DNA from: Chionis minor
Taxonomy: Eukaryota; Chordata; Aves; Charadriiformes; Chionididae
Reading direction: 5' to 3'
Length of the DNA: 64,000 bases
Assembly (NCBI GenBank): GCA_013398295.1
Contig: VZSF01006826.1
Location: 62,001-126,000, forward strand
The notes beneath the pieces are model-generated. The model saw only the letters and a program-made list of their open reading frames with translations. It searched no databases and had not been told where the DNA came from. The translations under genes were made by a program, and so were the position numbers. Shown here one piece after another: positions 1 through 11,996 of the stretch (position 1 is its first letter; each line of letters opens with the position of its first letter).

Positions 1-2546
1 CCGGAGCTGCGCCTGCAGGGATGTCACCAGCAATAATACTCTGCATTTCCTAGTAGCAGGGTGGGAGAGCAATGATAACAGGGTGGAAGGACTGGAAGCT
101 TTTGATATTAAACATACCTTTTTGGCATCCTGAAAGCTTTGTCATGTCTGCAGACAGGAAAAACAAAGATGCGTTCATTTATTATTTTCCTACGAAGCAC
201 AGTGCTGGGCTGCTCACAAGCGAGGTAACCCTTTCAGGGGCTGCAGAGCGCCAAGCTGAGCCATTGCTGCAAGAGTACTGGCACTACACGAGTTAGTCTA
301 ATGAATAACAGCGTCTTTTCCTCTCCCGCTGGCATTTTAACCAAACAGGATGGGAAGACATGTAGACACTCCTCATTTTTGCCCCTCTAAGAAAACCCTG
401 TGGAAAGTAACAGACGTTAGCAATGTAATCCCACAGAAATTGCACCACAACTCTGTCCATGAAAATCTGTCTCTTTTAAGAACTTTCCTACTGAATTTTT
501 CAATTGTTTCTCGACAAGAGCATCCCTCATCTGTTGGGCTAGCGATGCCTATTGATAGTTTTTATTTCTTGTTCAGCTCAGCAAGGATTTTCCAAAGAGG
601 CTGCTCTCGTTTGTTTCCTGGGCCCTTCCAAAGAGAGTGTTTGTCCAGACTAGGGAGCAGAAGGCCAGTGGAGCAGCTCAAAACATTTTACCGGCGTTTC
701 CTTCACAGAGGAGCATATGTCATTCCTACTTGTCATTCCTATGAAATAAAGAAGCCTTCCCCAGAGGATCCAAGGTTATGTTTTTTACTGAATCCCAGAG
801 GGCAAGCTTTCCACTGGCGTCTTAACAGAAAAGCTGCACCTCAGTGGGTCACCGTATCTGAAGGAGCTGTCATTCTGCTCTCCGTTTCCACTGAAATGTC
901 CCCTTGAAATACGCCCCAGCCCATCCCGACCTTGGGTCGCAGTGCAGCTTCCAGCGAGCTGCTCCCAGCCATGGCTTTCTCCTGTCTCCAGAGCTGTGCC
1001 AAGCTCAGCTCAGCGAGTACCCCGTCCTCCCCTCGCCCTCCTGCTGTGCTCTTGGCTTAAACTGGGAGAAGGTGCTGCTGCGCCCCGACATCTGCGTGGG
1101 GCAGATGGCCCTGCTCCGTCCCGGGCAGCCAGCTGGTGACCTTGGGGCAGCTCATCCTTCCGGGCAGGTTGTTATGAATGGAAGAAATGAGAAAGCAACG
1201 GAGGAGAGCTCTCCACGGAAGAGTCACTCTCAGTGGCACGTGTGATAAGTTATATTGTGTTTTCCTCTTCCCACAAACGGTCTGTACATTTGGGAGAGAG
1301 AGGAGCAAAGAAAAATCCTCACCACATTATTAGAGAGGTCTCTCCCTGGCAGCACACTGCCCATCCTGTGCTAATTCCCTGACAATAGCTTCTCAAGCAG
1401 ATTTGCTTGGATTAAAAACCCCATTCTAGCATTATTATGTTATCACTTTTCTGTCTGCTAGTGCTGCACGTTCTGCCAGGGATTTGCAATCCAGCTGCGT
1501 TTCCTACTTAAATAACCTGTTACAGAGAATGGAGTTGACAATTTTGTTGATAGCGTACGAGCTAAAACGGATCCGGGCTCCGCTGCTCTGACTGCAATTG
1601 CTCTACGCTACAAACACAAGCAAATTAAACCCTCTGTTAATGGCTGGAAAATGAGACCATAAAGGGCTTTTGTGCCTACCCCTGCCCTGCTGTGCGTCGG
1701 CAGGGAAGGAATCCTGTGCCATCTTTTATTGGGCTTCGGTGGCTACTGCTGTGACAGCAAAGGGATCGTGGTCACTGGTGCCAGCAGCGGACTCCCAAGA
1801 GGCACACGCAGTGCGGAGGGACGGTGCTGCCTGGAGCGGGCAGGGGCTGGGGCTGCTGGGGCTGCCCATCCTGTACGCATCCTTCCAGCGCTGCCCCAGA
1901 ACGGCCGCCAGCCAAGAGAGTCCCTGTGGCACTCCGCACACAGATGGAGTTTGCCCAGTTCTGTCATGGACAATACAGAATTTACACCCTTGTTGCTGCC
2001 CAACCCGGAAAACCAAATAATATTCCCCAGTTTTATATTTCTCGCTGCTCAGCTGTAGCCAGTGCTTACCCTCTGCTGCCTCTCCCGTCCAGCACAGCCA
2101 GCAGCTTCAGCAGGGGCAGCAAAAGAAATTAACTCTGCCCTGATCACTGAGAAACTCTGCCAAGATAAAAGATTGGCCAGCTGGCTGTCTTGCAGTGCGA
2201 AAGGAGAAAATACAAAGATCACAGAAGATGGGCATAATCACAGCTGCACGATCTAGGAGCAGCCTTGACTTTATCCAACGAGTCACCTTGAGAAGCAAAT
2301 CCTGCTGTAGGATTCGCAAATCTCCGTGGTGTGGGAACGGCAGCTCTCTGCACACCCTCCGCAGGGTTGGAAAGAGCATAGTGGATCCCTCCGGGCATTG
2401 CGGGGCAGCTGCTGCCCCAAACTGAAAAGCAAAACCATGTTTTGTCAATCCTCACCCAGACCCTTCTCATCCCCTCCTGCTTCCCACCCCAAAGTTCGGG
2501 AGACGCTTTTTGAAAGGCCCCGGGCCGCTCTCCCGGTGCCTCTTAC
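1..2546 (-). other. DISP2: DISP2 intron, left edge of window
   Basis: This stretch follows the splice donor of the DISP2 exon on the minus strand. I looked in the minus-strand frames for the next expected DISP2 segment, the first transmembrane helix preceded by a conserved Lys-Ser-Tyr motif, and did not find it. The next exon is therefore probably beyond the left edge. Short open frames here (up to 185 codons at 350-907 on the plus strand) show no recognisable domain and no convincing splice context. I see no repeat family or RNA gene. Confidence 0.6.
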
Positions 2547-2993
2547 CTGACTGTTACAATGTGGTGCTGCACTGGCCGTCGCTGCCCAGGGGACCACTGT
2601 TTCCAGGGGGTTTCCGAGGCCTCGTGGAGGGAAGCTGGCGCAGGATCGCTGCTGGAAAGGTGGGAACACAACATGGGCCTCTCGCCATGCCCAGGGAGCG
2701 GGGGCAGGCCGTAGCTGCCTGGGGGCTCCTGCTGGTTGCAGGGGTAATAAGGGGGATGCTGCTGCGAGTCCTGGGAGCCCGATGGCACCTGACCGTTGGA
2801 CTGGGTGGAGACTGGCCCAAGCGTGTGGCTGGAGGAGGGCAAGTGGTCTCCCCCCAGCCTGGGGGATGCAGGAACGGGGCAGTGATGGACCGGGCAGATT
2901 CTCTCCCAGGAAGTGCCACTGTAGCTGGGCTCGGTGTTCCCAATTTCTGGCATGGCGAGACAGGTCTGGCAAGGTCCTGCATTTTGTTTTTCT
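2547..2993 (-). CDS. DISP2: DISP2 internal coding exon (N-terminal cytoplasmic region)
   Basis: Dispatched proteins are 12-pass RND-type membrane proteins. DISP1 releases cholesterol-modified Hedgehog ligands from producing cells; DISP2 is its less studied paralogue. On the minus strand the exon follows a pyrimidine-rich acceptor ending CCCACAG (2994-3000) and stops at a GTAAGA donor (2541-2546). It holds 148 full codons, entering with one base and leaving with two bases of a split Arg codon. The peptide is Pro/Ser-rich and hydrophilic, with a Cys/His cluster (SWERICPVHHCPVPASPR) and the C-terminal block PVQHHIVTVR. As I recall, human DISP2 has close counterparts of both (a SPERSCSLHSCP-like and an AVQHHVVSVR-like stretch) directly before its first membrane helix, and DISP1 also has a Cys/His-rich N-terminus. 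The start codon is upstream, probably in or near the gapped GC-rich island. Exon boundaries and frame are seen directly; the identity comes from remembered family similarity plus synteny with CCDC9B. Confidence 0.85.
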
Positions 2994-5900
2994 CTGTGGG
3001 AGAAAATAAAGGCATGGTAAACCAGCAGAGCAGTAGAGAGGCTAGGCAGCGGGATCGCACCCTGCAAACTGGAGACTCTCCCCAGCCTCCCATATAACAC
3101 AAGATGTTAAACTTCACCCGCTATTTGCTCTACCAAGAGCCAGGCTCAGGGCTGAGCTGGATTATGCTTTTTATAATGACATCCATGACTCACTCATTCC
3201 AACTGATGAAGAATCCATCACATCTTTGTACGTGTAGCTCCAAAATTTTGAAAAATTGGGTAATATTCCCTCAAAGAATTCTCCAAGATATTTGACTGTG
3301 GAAGGGGCAGAACACGCTGGCTGGTGATAAGAGCAGGGTCCTAACTCGGGACCACAGAGCGAGTGCAGAGATCTGGGGAAACGGAAACCAGAGGAGAATG
3401 CCTGTGAAGACACTCAGTGACCTGTGCTGCTTGGGAAGGTGACTTTGTTTGACTGCTCTGCAGAAGAGCTGGCTCTGCATCACGCTGGGGTAGGGTAGCA
3501 GGAGAGGGAATCATCCCTGACACTGAAAAACCTGAAGAGCAAAGTGTTCAGTGAACACAGCTGATGGCTGCGACAGAGTAAAAGGGGCTTCAGCCTCCAG
3601 CCTGGCACACGCCCTAACAGCTCCCTTGTCCTGCAGACTCCACTGGGCTCTTTGGGATCGTTTGAGACATACATCTCCCAAGGATGTCAGCAACAGATAT
3701 TAGTGGTCTTGGTATGTAGGAAGGGGATGGACTAGGATCTCTCAAGATCTTTTGAAGCTTGACTTTCCTCTGACTGCTCAATTTACCCAGACAAAACATT
3801 TGCAGACTTCAGTTCCCAAGTAATGTGGTCTCTGCAGGATAAACTCCCTTCTCTCCAAGGAATTTAAAAAATTATTCCGTTCCTACAGTTCTTGATTTAT
3901 GGAACCTGAGAGAATTTGCTAGCTTGGAGGGAGTTTGAGTAATACTTTAAGGGCCTGGTTAATCTATGAGACACCAAAAAACTTTTCATACACAATGGAC
4001 TGAGGTCACACTAACCCAAAAAAAGCCTTAGGAATTGCTGTCTCAAGAGATGCACTCTATGGAAACTCCAGTAGTCTCTGGTCCTTGGTCGGAGCACGTG
4101 CCGTGGTGTCTACAGCTGACTTACGTGTCTCGCCCTGTGTCTGGCATCGAGGATTTAGTATGACGAATGATTCGGGCCAGCTAGAATCACAAAGTGTCTC
4201 AAGTCATCAAGGAATGATGAGTGCTGGAGCAGGACTACAGTGAGATGAGCTTTAGCCTGAGGCACCTGATGCAATGTGGGAAAAAATGAAGACAAAATGT
4301 TTAAGAAGGGAGTATTTTTGAAAATTTGCAGAGTGCCTCTCATTTCTCTTTCAGACAGCCACAGAAAAAGATGGAATTTTAACAATTACAGGTCTCTGGA
4401 ATTGCGCCCAAAGTTAAACAGTACGGTAATATCAACGGCAAAAGCGATTTGAAGAATACTATTAGCTCAGTATTGCTTGTAAATTGGTATTTTTTCCAGA
4501 AAAAAGGACATATTGGCCTTGGCAGCTTGTGCTATGTACTTTCCAACATCAATTGAGTTTATCAACACTGAGAAACTGTATTTCATGATTGTACAGAATG
4601 GGCTTATTTCACTAAAATCATTACAACAGAGTAATGTTTGTGGTAGCAGTTACAGCAGTGGAGACTCATGGCACAGATATCACGCTCAGCTCTACTTGCA
4701 CAGTGTACCAGTCCAGGGACTAGTAACGAAGAAATCTCAACTGGTTAGACACCATCCAATGCTAATTTTAGCATTTTAAGCCAGGAGACAGCTGCAGCGT
4801 GGTTACAGACACGGATGGCATGTTCATGGGTCCTCGTTACAATGACACTGACTTCAGAAGCAATAACTGATGCACAAATGCAGATTTTTGGAAACTCAGG
4901 CCATGCAAGAGAGGGGAACTACGTGGGGTATTTCATTTTGGGTCATCAGATTCCTTTGCTGAATATTTTTTGGTAGTGGCCAAGGAAGGGGAGAAGAAAG
5001 GGCAAAATGATATTAAAATAGTATGCAAATACCCATATCTCTTGGCATCCTTGGAAAAGGCCGTACACCCAAAGAGAGCAACATCAGACAGAATCTACAA
5101 GGCTGTTATTGTTCCCCGTGACAATAGATGTAGAAAGTGTCTGGAAAGAAGTGTGAAGTTTGCAGGGAAGCAGGTACCAGAAAAGCAGCAGCCAGATGTG
5201 TGCACGTCTCGCTGAGACAAGCTTGCCAGGGCGTCCCCAGCAGTACCAGTGCTGCAACCCAAAGTGCCAGTAAGGCTCGAGCTAGTTCAGCCTAGCCAGA
5301 GGGAGTGCTGGCGGCCGAAGCAGGAGCTCCCGAACAGATTGTGATGATGATATCCCACTCCCACACAGAATTTGTCAAAAGAAATAGTATCAGCCACGTC
5401 GCATGGAGTCCTTGCTGTCCTGTCCCAGATGGATTAGCAGTGGGATTACCCAGCCTTTCAAGCACGTGATTTGTGTTACAGCTCCATATAAAGACAGTTT
5501 ACAACAGAAGACTACAAATTTGTCACTGGTGTATATGAATGCAATACATGAGATTATAAATCAAACGCCAGCAAAGCTGTTCAGGAGATGTCATCCAAGA
5601 TCTTGTCTGGAGTTGTTACAGCCCCGTCCCTGCACTGGGAGGGAGTCGGGTGCAGCCGTGCTGGTGCAGCGCAGGGCAGGCGCACTGCAGACAGGCGGGA
5701 GAAAGATTACGGTCTATGGGAGTCAACATAGAAAATGATATCTTTAATTAGTCATCGTCCATCTATACGAATTATAGAACCAACCTGACCAGGAGCTCTT
5801 CCTTGTTTGGAAGAGCTGACCTGGAGACCCCTCAGTCCCCTCTCGCAGGCTTAAAGTGTAATTCTTCTCTCTCTTCCCCGGCGTCCAGCAACTGAAGGGC

Positions 5901-8900
5901 AGGTACATCTTATGTGGGGTTTGCACTTCTGTACGAATAGTCGTGGGTCAGGGAGTTTTCATCAGAGCTGGGATTGTGGTAGTGTTCAGCTTTGGCAAGG
6001 TTTAGACCTTTTCTCACTCGTTTTTTGATGCCTCTTAAGTTAGTGTTTTCCCTCTACCTTGATTGTCTTGGCTTTCCTAATTTTTGTACACTTTAAATAA
6101 GTGGTAATAAATAAGTGCTTACACTGGTGGTGTAGGAAACTGGTGGTTCCCTACAATGAGTAATAGTTCACAGACACACTGCTACATGACAACTTGTGCT
6201 TTTGGTATTCCCCTGTCTGTACAATATTCGTGTTCTTTTTTTTTTTTTTCAAAGCAAAAACGAAATCATTTTTCATTTAAACTACTGGATCTGCGTAGGA
6301 GACAGGGACCAGAGGCTTTTTGTAACTGAGTCTGATGGCCGTGCTGCCACGTCTGCCTCATCTGACGGTGAATATGTAACACCGGACAGAACAAAAAGGC
6401 TTTCACAAAATACACTTTGAAGACGGTAAGGGAGGTGCAGGAAGCACACACTGAAAAATTCCTCCTCCAAAAACCCCTCAGCTACAAAACCTTCTGGTGC
6501 GGAAAGTGGGTGACAAACCCTTGGGCAGCGCAGATTGCCTCCTGTTTTTATGCACATACGTTAATGTATTTGATGCTATTTTTTCACACGAATGTCCATT
6601 CTTCTTGTTTACCATCTTTGCTGTGGAATACCATCAAGTTCTGTCCTTCCCTTGCATGTTGACTCTTAATCCCCTGCCTGCTCAGTGCTTCATATTTTAG
6701 AATAACTTCGGGTAGTTCGAATCAGTCACTCGTGACTCTCCTTCATTATCTCCTTTTCAGACTAAACAATTACAGTTTTGTCAATCACCCTCCAGATACG
6801 AGTTGCCTTATGCTCGCCTCTCTCCAACTCCATGACGATGTGACCTTGGTTATCCAAAATCTTCAGGGAAACCTGGAGCTCACAAATAATGATTGGTTTG
6901 GATAATCACTGCTGGCAATTCTGCAGAATTCAAGTCTTCAGTTGCCACACTCCCAATTAGCCATAGTGCTGGCAGGCTTAGCGTGTGATGTGCTGAGGTC
7001 TGCACCAGAGATACAGGCTGGTCCTCGTTTGCCTGCAGCCCTGGCGCTATTGCTTTTCTGGGCCTGCAGGACCCTGAACTAGGCTAGAAAAATGGTTGGG
7101 GGGGAGTTTCTGCTGCCTGTTTACTGCCAGGAGGAGAGGTGGGCAGAGCACCGCACTGGTCTCCGCTGGCCATGCTGACTCTAGCGACGACTAACATCGG
7201 GGCAAGAGAAACTTTATTTTAATGTTCCTTCCCAGTCTGGGGCGTGACAGGTACTTGACATCTCTGGGACTGAGTGGGCAGGAATGGTGTCTCAGCCCCA
7301 GGAAAGCCGTCAGAGGCAGCCTGACAGCTTCCATTTGCTTCTTCAGGCTCAGCCAGATGCAGCCAAAGAGATGCTGGGAAAAGGGGGAACGGGGAGGTGT
7401 AGGGCGAGGGATAGACTGGAGTTAACTGCTCCTGTTACCCATGGCAATGAGCTGCGTTTCTCACGCTATTTGCTCCCTCATCTCTTCCTTTGTGATGTCT
7501 AGACAGTATAATAATCCAATTTACGAAACTGATCGAGCCACTTCGAGTGCAGCAGTGCTTTTCCGAGGCAAGTACCAGGGCACACAGCCTACTTCATGTG
7601 GGGCAACCAGCAAAAGGACTGAAGCTTCTTTCCACAAGAAAACAGGCAAGATAAGACAAGATTTCTAAGGAGACATTTCTGCCATTCCACCTCTGCTGGG
7701 GTGCGGAGCAGGTCAGGAGCCTGCTGAGTCCAGCCCAGGCGTGGGCTCTGCCCCCAGAGACCAGCTCCCGCTATGAAGCTCAGAGCCCGCTGCCCCGCAG
7801 GAGGTGTCAGCAGGACCCGGCTTTAGCTGCCCACCTGCCCACCAGCCCGAGGGTTTGCTGGAAGCGTGCCTGGCCCGGCTCCTTCCCCCTCTGCCCCCAC
7901 TCAGAGCTGTGCCTGCACCGGCGGAGGAAGGTTTGCGGGTCAGGGAAATGACAGCGTGTGGTCACCTTCCCTCCGAGCCGTGCAGCAGCAGAACGCATGT
8001 CTCTCTGAGAGAGCAGAAATGGACTTAAATATCCTACGTTTTGAAGGAACGGCTTTTTTATGGGTCTGCCTGGTTCCACCCTCATCCCCAAGACCATTTC
8101 TATAAGGACTTAGGTTTTTTAATAGAAAGATTGTCTCACCCTCTGCATACTAAGGAGAGGATGAGGAAAGCAGCACTTTGCATATGAAAGATGGGAAACA
8201 CCTACCAAGTGAATTGAGCTGTCTGATGCCTGAGCCCAACTACAACTTCTCCTGCTGACAGAGAATCTCAAGGGGGAATAAAAACGAGTGAGAGAAAGGA
8301 CAAGACTCTGTGTCTTGACTACAGCCGGAGCCCTTTCTCCCCAGGCTCAATTAGACACTAAGCACTGCAAAAATTCATTCATAACAAAAGAAGCTAGTTG
8401 TATTTTCTTTCCCTTTTTTCCTTACTCTTGCAAGGTTTTCCTTGCACATCAGCCATACAAGTTTTCCCAAATGAAAAAAAGAAAAAAATCTTTCTGAATT
8501 AAAACCATATGTTATAGATCAGCTTCCATCTAGAATAATGGATTTTTCTTTGAAAGCTGTAAACGACTTTTTAAGAATAGGGTTTTATAATGGAATTTAA
8601 ATGGAGGTTTTCTCTTTGAACATACTACCAGCAAAACAGCAGCCGAGCTCTCGAGAAAAAAAGAGCTTCTTTACTTGTGTTTCCTAAGGAGCTAAAAGTG
8701 CCCTTTTCCAGAGATTAGGGAGGGGTTCATTGCGTTTCACTCGCGCCTCGTTATCTCGCTCCCCTGTCCAGCTGACAGGGAGAGACAGGCACCTCCTGAG
8801 CAATCCGCCTCCTCCTTAGGCTGGGTCAGATCCTCCTGCACTGAAAAATTCCTCTGCAGTTGCTATTTGGTTTGCGTTTTCGGTCTAACAGCGGGATAGC

Positions 8901-10030
8901 GCATATCCCCGAGAAGTCCTACAATCTTTTTGTTAATGAGACTCCCGAGTATGTTAAATCATCATGAAAAATTAATGAGACTGCTTCCCACGTAGTCTGC
9001 CAAGGAAAGTTTAGTTTTATAATCCTTTCCATTGACTCGTCTGAGCCTTACCTTTACCCCAGGCAGCTGCTGCTCCGCGGCGCAGGCATGTGGGGTGGGA
9101 TACAGCCAGCCACAAAGGGCTCCGGATCCCCTCCCAGCCTTCGGTGCCGGAGCAGGGCTGGGTGCTGTTTGCTCTGTCTGCACTGGCCCTGGAAAGCGCC
9201 CTGGTAAAATCATGTTTGCTAAGCCTGGTTTTGAAGAAAAAAGAAACTAAAAGGAAATAAAATTAAAAGAGAAAGGCAAGCGCCTTGCTATCCCAGTCTG
9301 AAAAAGGCCAGGAGGAGGGCAGTGTTTCAGAGACCTGTAGTTTGCTGCCGCTGAACTGAGCGTTGGTGGTCGAGCAGCAGCTAGGGCAGAGGATGGCGAC
9401 GACGGAGCTAACCCTTGGCGGCTGTGCGAGAGCCTTGCTAAGGAAGCGTCTGTGTATGCGCATGCTCAGGAGAGGGAGAGCCGTCTTCTTGGGCTTTGTT
9501 GCCGTCAATTTTAGTTCCTGAGTGAGCAGCCGGAGTGAAATTCAAAATACACCTGTTTCAGACAGCTTAGCTCATCTCTACGGCTGAACTCGTCCAGGCT
9601 GCAGCCTTCATTTCAAATGGCCTGTTTGAAGGAGCAAGGGTTATCTGGGCAAGCAAAGCTAACGGGGCTTCCGTGAGAGCTCTGACCCCATGGAAAGCCC
9701 AAGATCTGACCCAGAGCTGGACTGTGGAGCAGCCACTCAGCGAGTCCTGAGCCCCGAGCCCCGGCCTCTGGCTGAGACCTTCAGAGCTGTGTATAGAGCA
9801 GTGACGGCCCCGTCGGTTCCCCAGGCAGGCGGGGGTGTCGCAGCACCGATATCCTCTGCCCGGTCAAAGTGAAACTCTTTGGCTTTCAGAAGGAATTTGT
9901 GTGCCGCTGACCCCGGGCCGTGCTCTGCTCCAGCAGGATTGGAAGAGCTCAGAAGATCTGTTGCCTCCGCTCTAACAAACGGCAATGTGCTTGCGAATTT
10001 GGGGATGGCTCCCTGCCCGCGGTTATGGGC
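2994..10030 (-). other. DISP2: Probable DISP2 intron 1, no gene recognised
   Basis: This is the 7-kb stretch between the recognised DISP2 exon and the GC-rich island. Both strands carry only short frames (about 110 codons at most) without family resemblance. Visible minor elements are a T14 run at 6236-6249 and an octamer-type ATGCAAAT at 5023-5030. The subregion 8500-9000 has AT-rich, TAAT-containing segments. I found no CR1 tail, tRNA or exon with agreeing phase. A DISP2 coding exon with a weak signal could have been missed. Confidence 0.5.
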
Positions 10031-10039
10031 TCGGTGACG

Positions 10040-11060
10040 TTTCCAGAAGACAGCAATGCTGGCGGCTGCCAACCTGGCTTAAGGCAGCAGGTCAGGGAGC
10101 ACACGGCGCCGCGGGGAGGGGGTGCGGCTGCGGGAGAGAGCTCCGGAGCGAAGCCCCCACTCGCCCCTGGCCTGCGCAAGGAGGTTCTTGTGTGGAAGAG
10201 GCTGAGCCTCACCAACAACAGCTGCCCCGTTGCTGCAGGGGGGAGAAGTCACCGTGTTGCAGCACCCAAACCTGCCGGGGAGGCCAAGCCAGGCGGTCGC
10301 CCCCGCCACGGTGGGCTCGGCACGGGGTGCCCGCACCAGCCAGGGCCCCGGCAGGCAGTGCACGGCCCCGGCCCCAACCGCGGGGCAGGCAGCCCGGCGG
10401 GCGGCGAGGGACTCTGCTCTCCCGGCGGGAGGACGGGACACGCCTCAGCGGGCGGCCGGTCCGTGCCCAGCTGCGGGGACGCCGCGGCGGCACCGGCCGC
10501 CTCCGCACCCGCACGGCCGGGGGTGGCGGCAGCGCGGCAGNNNNNNNNNNNNNNNNNNNNNNNNNNNNNNNNNNNNNNNNNNNNNNNNNNNNNNNNNNNN
10601 NNNNNNNNNNNNNNNNNNNNNNNNNNNNNNNNNNNNNNNNNNNNNNNNNNNNNNNNNNNNNNNNNNNNNNNNNNNNNNNNNNNNNNNNNNNNNNNNNNNN
10701 NNNNNNNNNNNNNNNNNNNNNNNNNNNNNNNNNNNNNNNNNNNNNNNNNNNNNNNNNNNNCCGCCCGGCGCAGCCCTCCGCCCCCGCCGCCGGCCCCGCT
10801 CCCGGCGCGGGGCGCGGGGCAGGAGCTCCGCGGCACATGGCGGGGGGCAGCGGGCGCTTCGCAAGGGCGGAGATGGAGGAACCGTCTCGACCGCCCCCGT
10901 CCTCAGCCCCGGCCCCGCGCCCCGCCTGAGGAAACAGGGCTGGCGGGGCAGCGGCGCCCAGGTCCCCGGGGGCGGCAGGGCCCTCACCCCGCCGGCCGAT
11001 CCTGCCTGGAAAAGCGCCCAGGACACTCCCGGCCCTGCCCGGCGGGTGCAGGGCAACATT
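10040..11060. promoter_or_regulatory. CpG island, likely DISP2 promoter/first exon
   Basis: About 1 kb of extreme GC content dense in CG dinucleotides, unlike anything else in the window, interrupted by Ns. GC boxes (GGGCGG, the Sp1-type site) are visible at 10399-10404 and 10450-10455. There is no TATA element, as usual for CpG-island promoters. The long open frames crossing it on both strands (up to 390 codons) come from lack of AT-rich stop codons and from Ns read as open codons, so they are not evidence of genes. DISP2 runs leftward from here and still lacks its start codon, so I infer its transcription start lies here. The direction cannot be read from the sequence itself, and a divergent transcript is possible. 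Confidence 0.65.
10541..10760. other. Assembly gap (220 Ns)
   Basis: An uninterrupted run of 220 undetermined bases in the core of the GC-rich island. Such gaps are common in bird assemblies because very GC-rich DNA is under-sequenced. The true length is unknown. It probably hides part of a promoter or first exon. Confidence 0.99.
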
Positions 11061-11363
11061 CTGAAGTGTGGGGGTTCCCCTCTGGATTTTAGCAGCATTA
11101 AATAAGCAAGCGATTTGTTGACATAGACAGCAGTTCTGAAACAACTGAGTTGACAGCACGGAGAACACCAGGAGGTCGGCCACATTCCCGTCCTTGCAGG
11201 GTCCTGCTGACGTTGTCTAGTGATAGCACAAAGTTGCCGTGAGCTGCATGGCAGCCACATGTGTCCCCTTGTGCCAAGGGGAGAGCTTCCCACAGAGCTT
11301 GGGGAAGACTCAGGGTAGCTGCTCCTTCCACAACATCTCCCAATGACCATGACATTCCTTGTG

Positions 11364-11555
11364 CTAGGAAGGGCCTGGGCCTTTCTCATGGCCATGCGTG
11401 TGGCCACTGGAGTGGCAGTGACCTTCTCCCTTCTCATCATTCTGTGCATGGACATGGCATTGGCTACAACCTTTGCCTTTCTCGTGGCTGTGCCTGTAGC
11501 CCTTGCTGTGGCTGTGACCTTCTTTCTCACGAGGGTGGCATCCTTTTTGCTTCAC
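11364..11555 (-). CDS. Small histidine-rich repeat protein, candidate PHGR1 positional homologue
   Basis: This 63-codon frame on the minus strand starts MKQKGCHPREKE and then carries three tandem 16-residue units: residues 13-28 (GHSHSKGYRHSHEKGK), 29-44 (GCSQCHVHAQNDEKGE) and 45-60 (GHCHSSGHTHGHEKGP), ending GPS and a TAG stop. Histidine alternates with Ser, Cys, Thr or Gly, a composition typical of metal-binding or His-rich low-complexity proteins. Units 1 and 3 use both CAC and CAT at conserved His positions, so the residue is kept while the codon varies, which favours translation. An AG dinucleotide after a TTTTCTGT tract sits one base before the ATG codon, so this may be a second exon. 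Human PHGR1, a small Pro/His/Gly-rich intestinal protein, lies between CCDC9B and DISP2 in the equivalent orientation, which is the main argument for relationship; direct similarity is weak. It could instead be a chance frame in a minisatellite. A fourth, decayed unit follows the stop. No promoter was identified. Confidence 0.45.
   Translation of the reverse strand: MKQKGCHPREKEGHSHSKGYRHSHEKGKGCSQCHVHAQNDEKGEGHCHSSGHTHGHEKGPGPS
11376..11519 (-). repeat. Three in-frame 48-bp repeats in the His-rich ORF
   Basis: Three adjacent 48-bp units, read on the minus strand, encode residues 13-28, 29-44 and 45-60 of the small ORF. Units 1 and 3 resemble each other most (GHxHSxG....HEKG skeleton). The middle unit keeps the spacing and the EKG ending but is more diverged. 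A half unit precedes unit 1 and a degraded one follows the stop codon. The period is a multiple of three, so copy-number change would keep the frame. Confidence 0.8.
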
Positions 11556-11812
11556 ATGCTACAGAAAAGCTGAAGCATAAAGGGAGAGTATTAGACCAGG
11601 GAGTATCCTATAACTCCCACTAATCCTCTGGCTGCTTAGAATAAGCCCTTCCTGCCTTAATGACTTAAATGCCCAAGACAGTTTAAAGAAGAAAAAGCTT
11701 TTCCTAATGCCAGGGTGGGTGACTCTCTCCAACCCCAGGGTGATGCCTCTCCCAGCCCCTCAGGAGGGAGTTTCCGAGGACAGGCTGCCAGCAGCGCCGT
11801 TGTCCCAGTGTC

Positions 11813-11996
11813 ACGATCCCTGCTGGGCTGGGCTGGGCTGGGCTGGGCTGGGGGGCGCTGCCTGCACCCAGGGGATCCCAGAGCCACGGTCCTTGGCGGG
11901 TTGGGCCTCAGGGTGCTGCCCACACTCCGGGGATCCCAGAGCCGTGATCCCTGCTGGGTTGGGTTGTGGGGTGCTGCCCGCACCCAGGGGACCAGC
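11813..11996. repeat. 58-bp minisatellite with GGCTG microsatellite
   Basis: Three tandem 58-bp units start at 11813, 11871 and 11929, with the beginning of a fourth at 11987. Each has a GGGGATCCCAGAGCC-like anchor and a GTGCTGCCC-like core. The first unit contains five GGCTG repeats (about 11825-11851), apparently a secondary expansion of the GGGTTGGG segment in the other units. No coding function is evident. Confidence 0.85.

Noticed and set aside
9920..11530. Very long frames (up to 390 codons) on both strands across the GC-rich island
   Set aside because: They are kept open by 220 Ns read as codons and by high GC content that removes stop codons. Several overlap in different frames and none shows a family signature.
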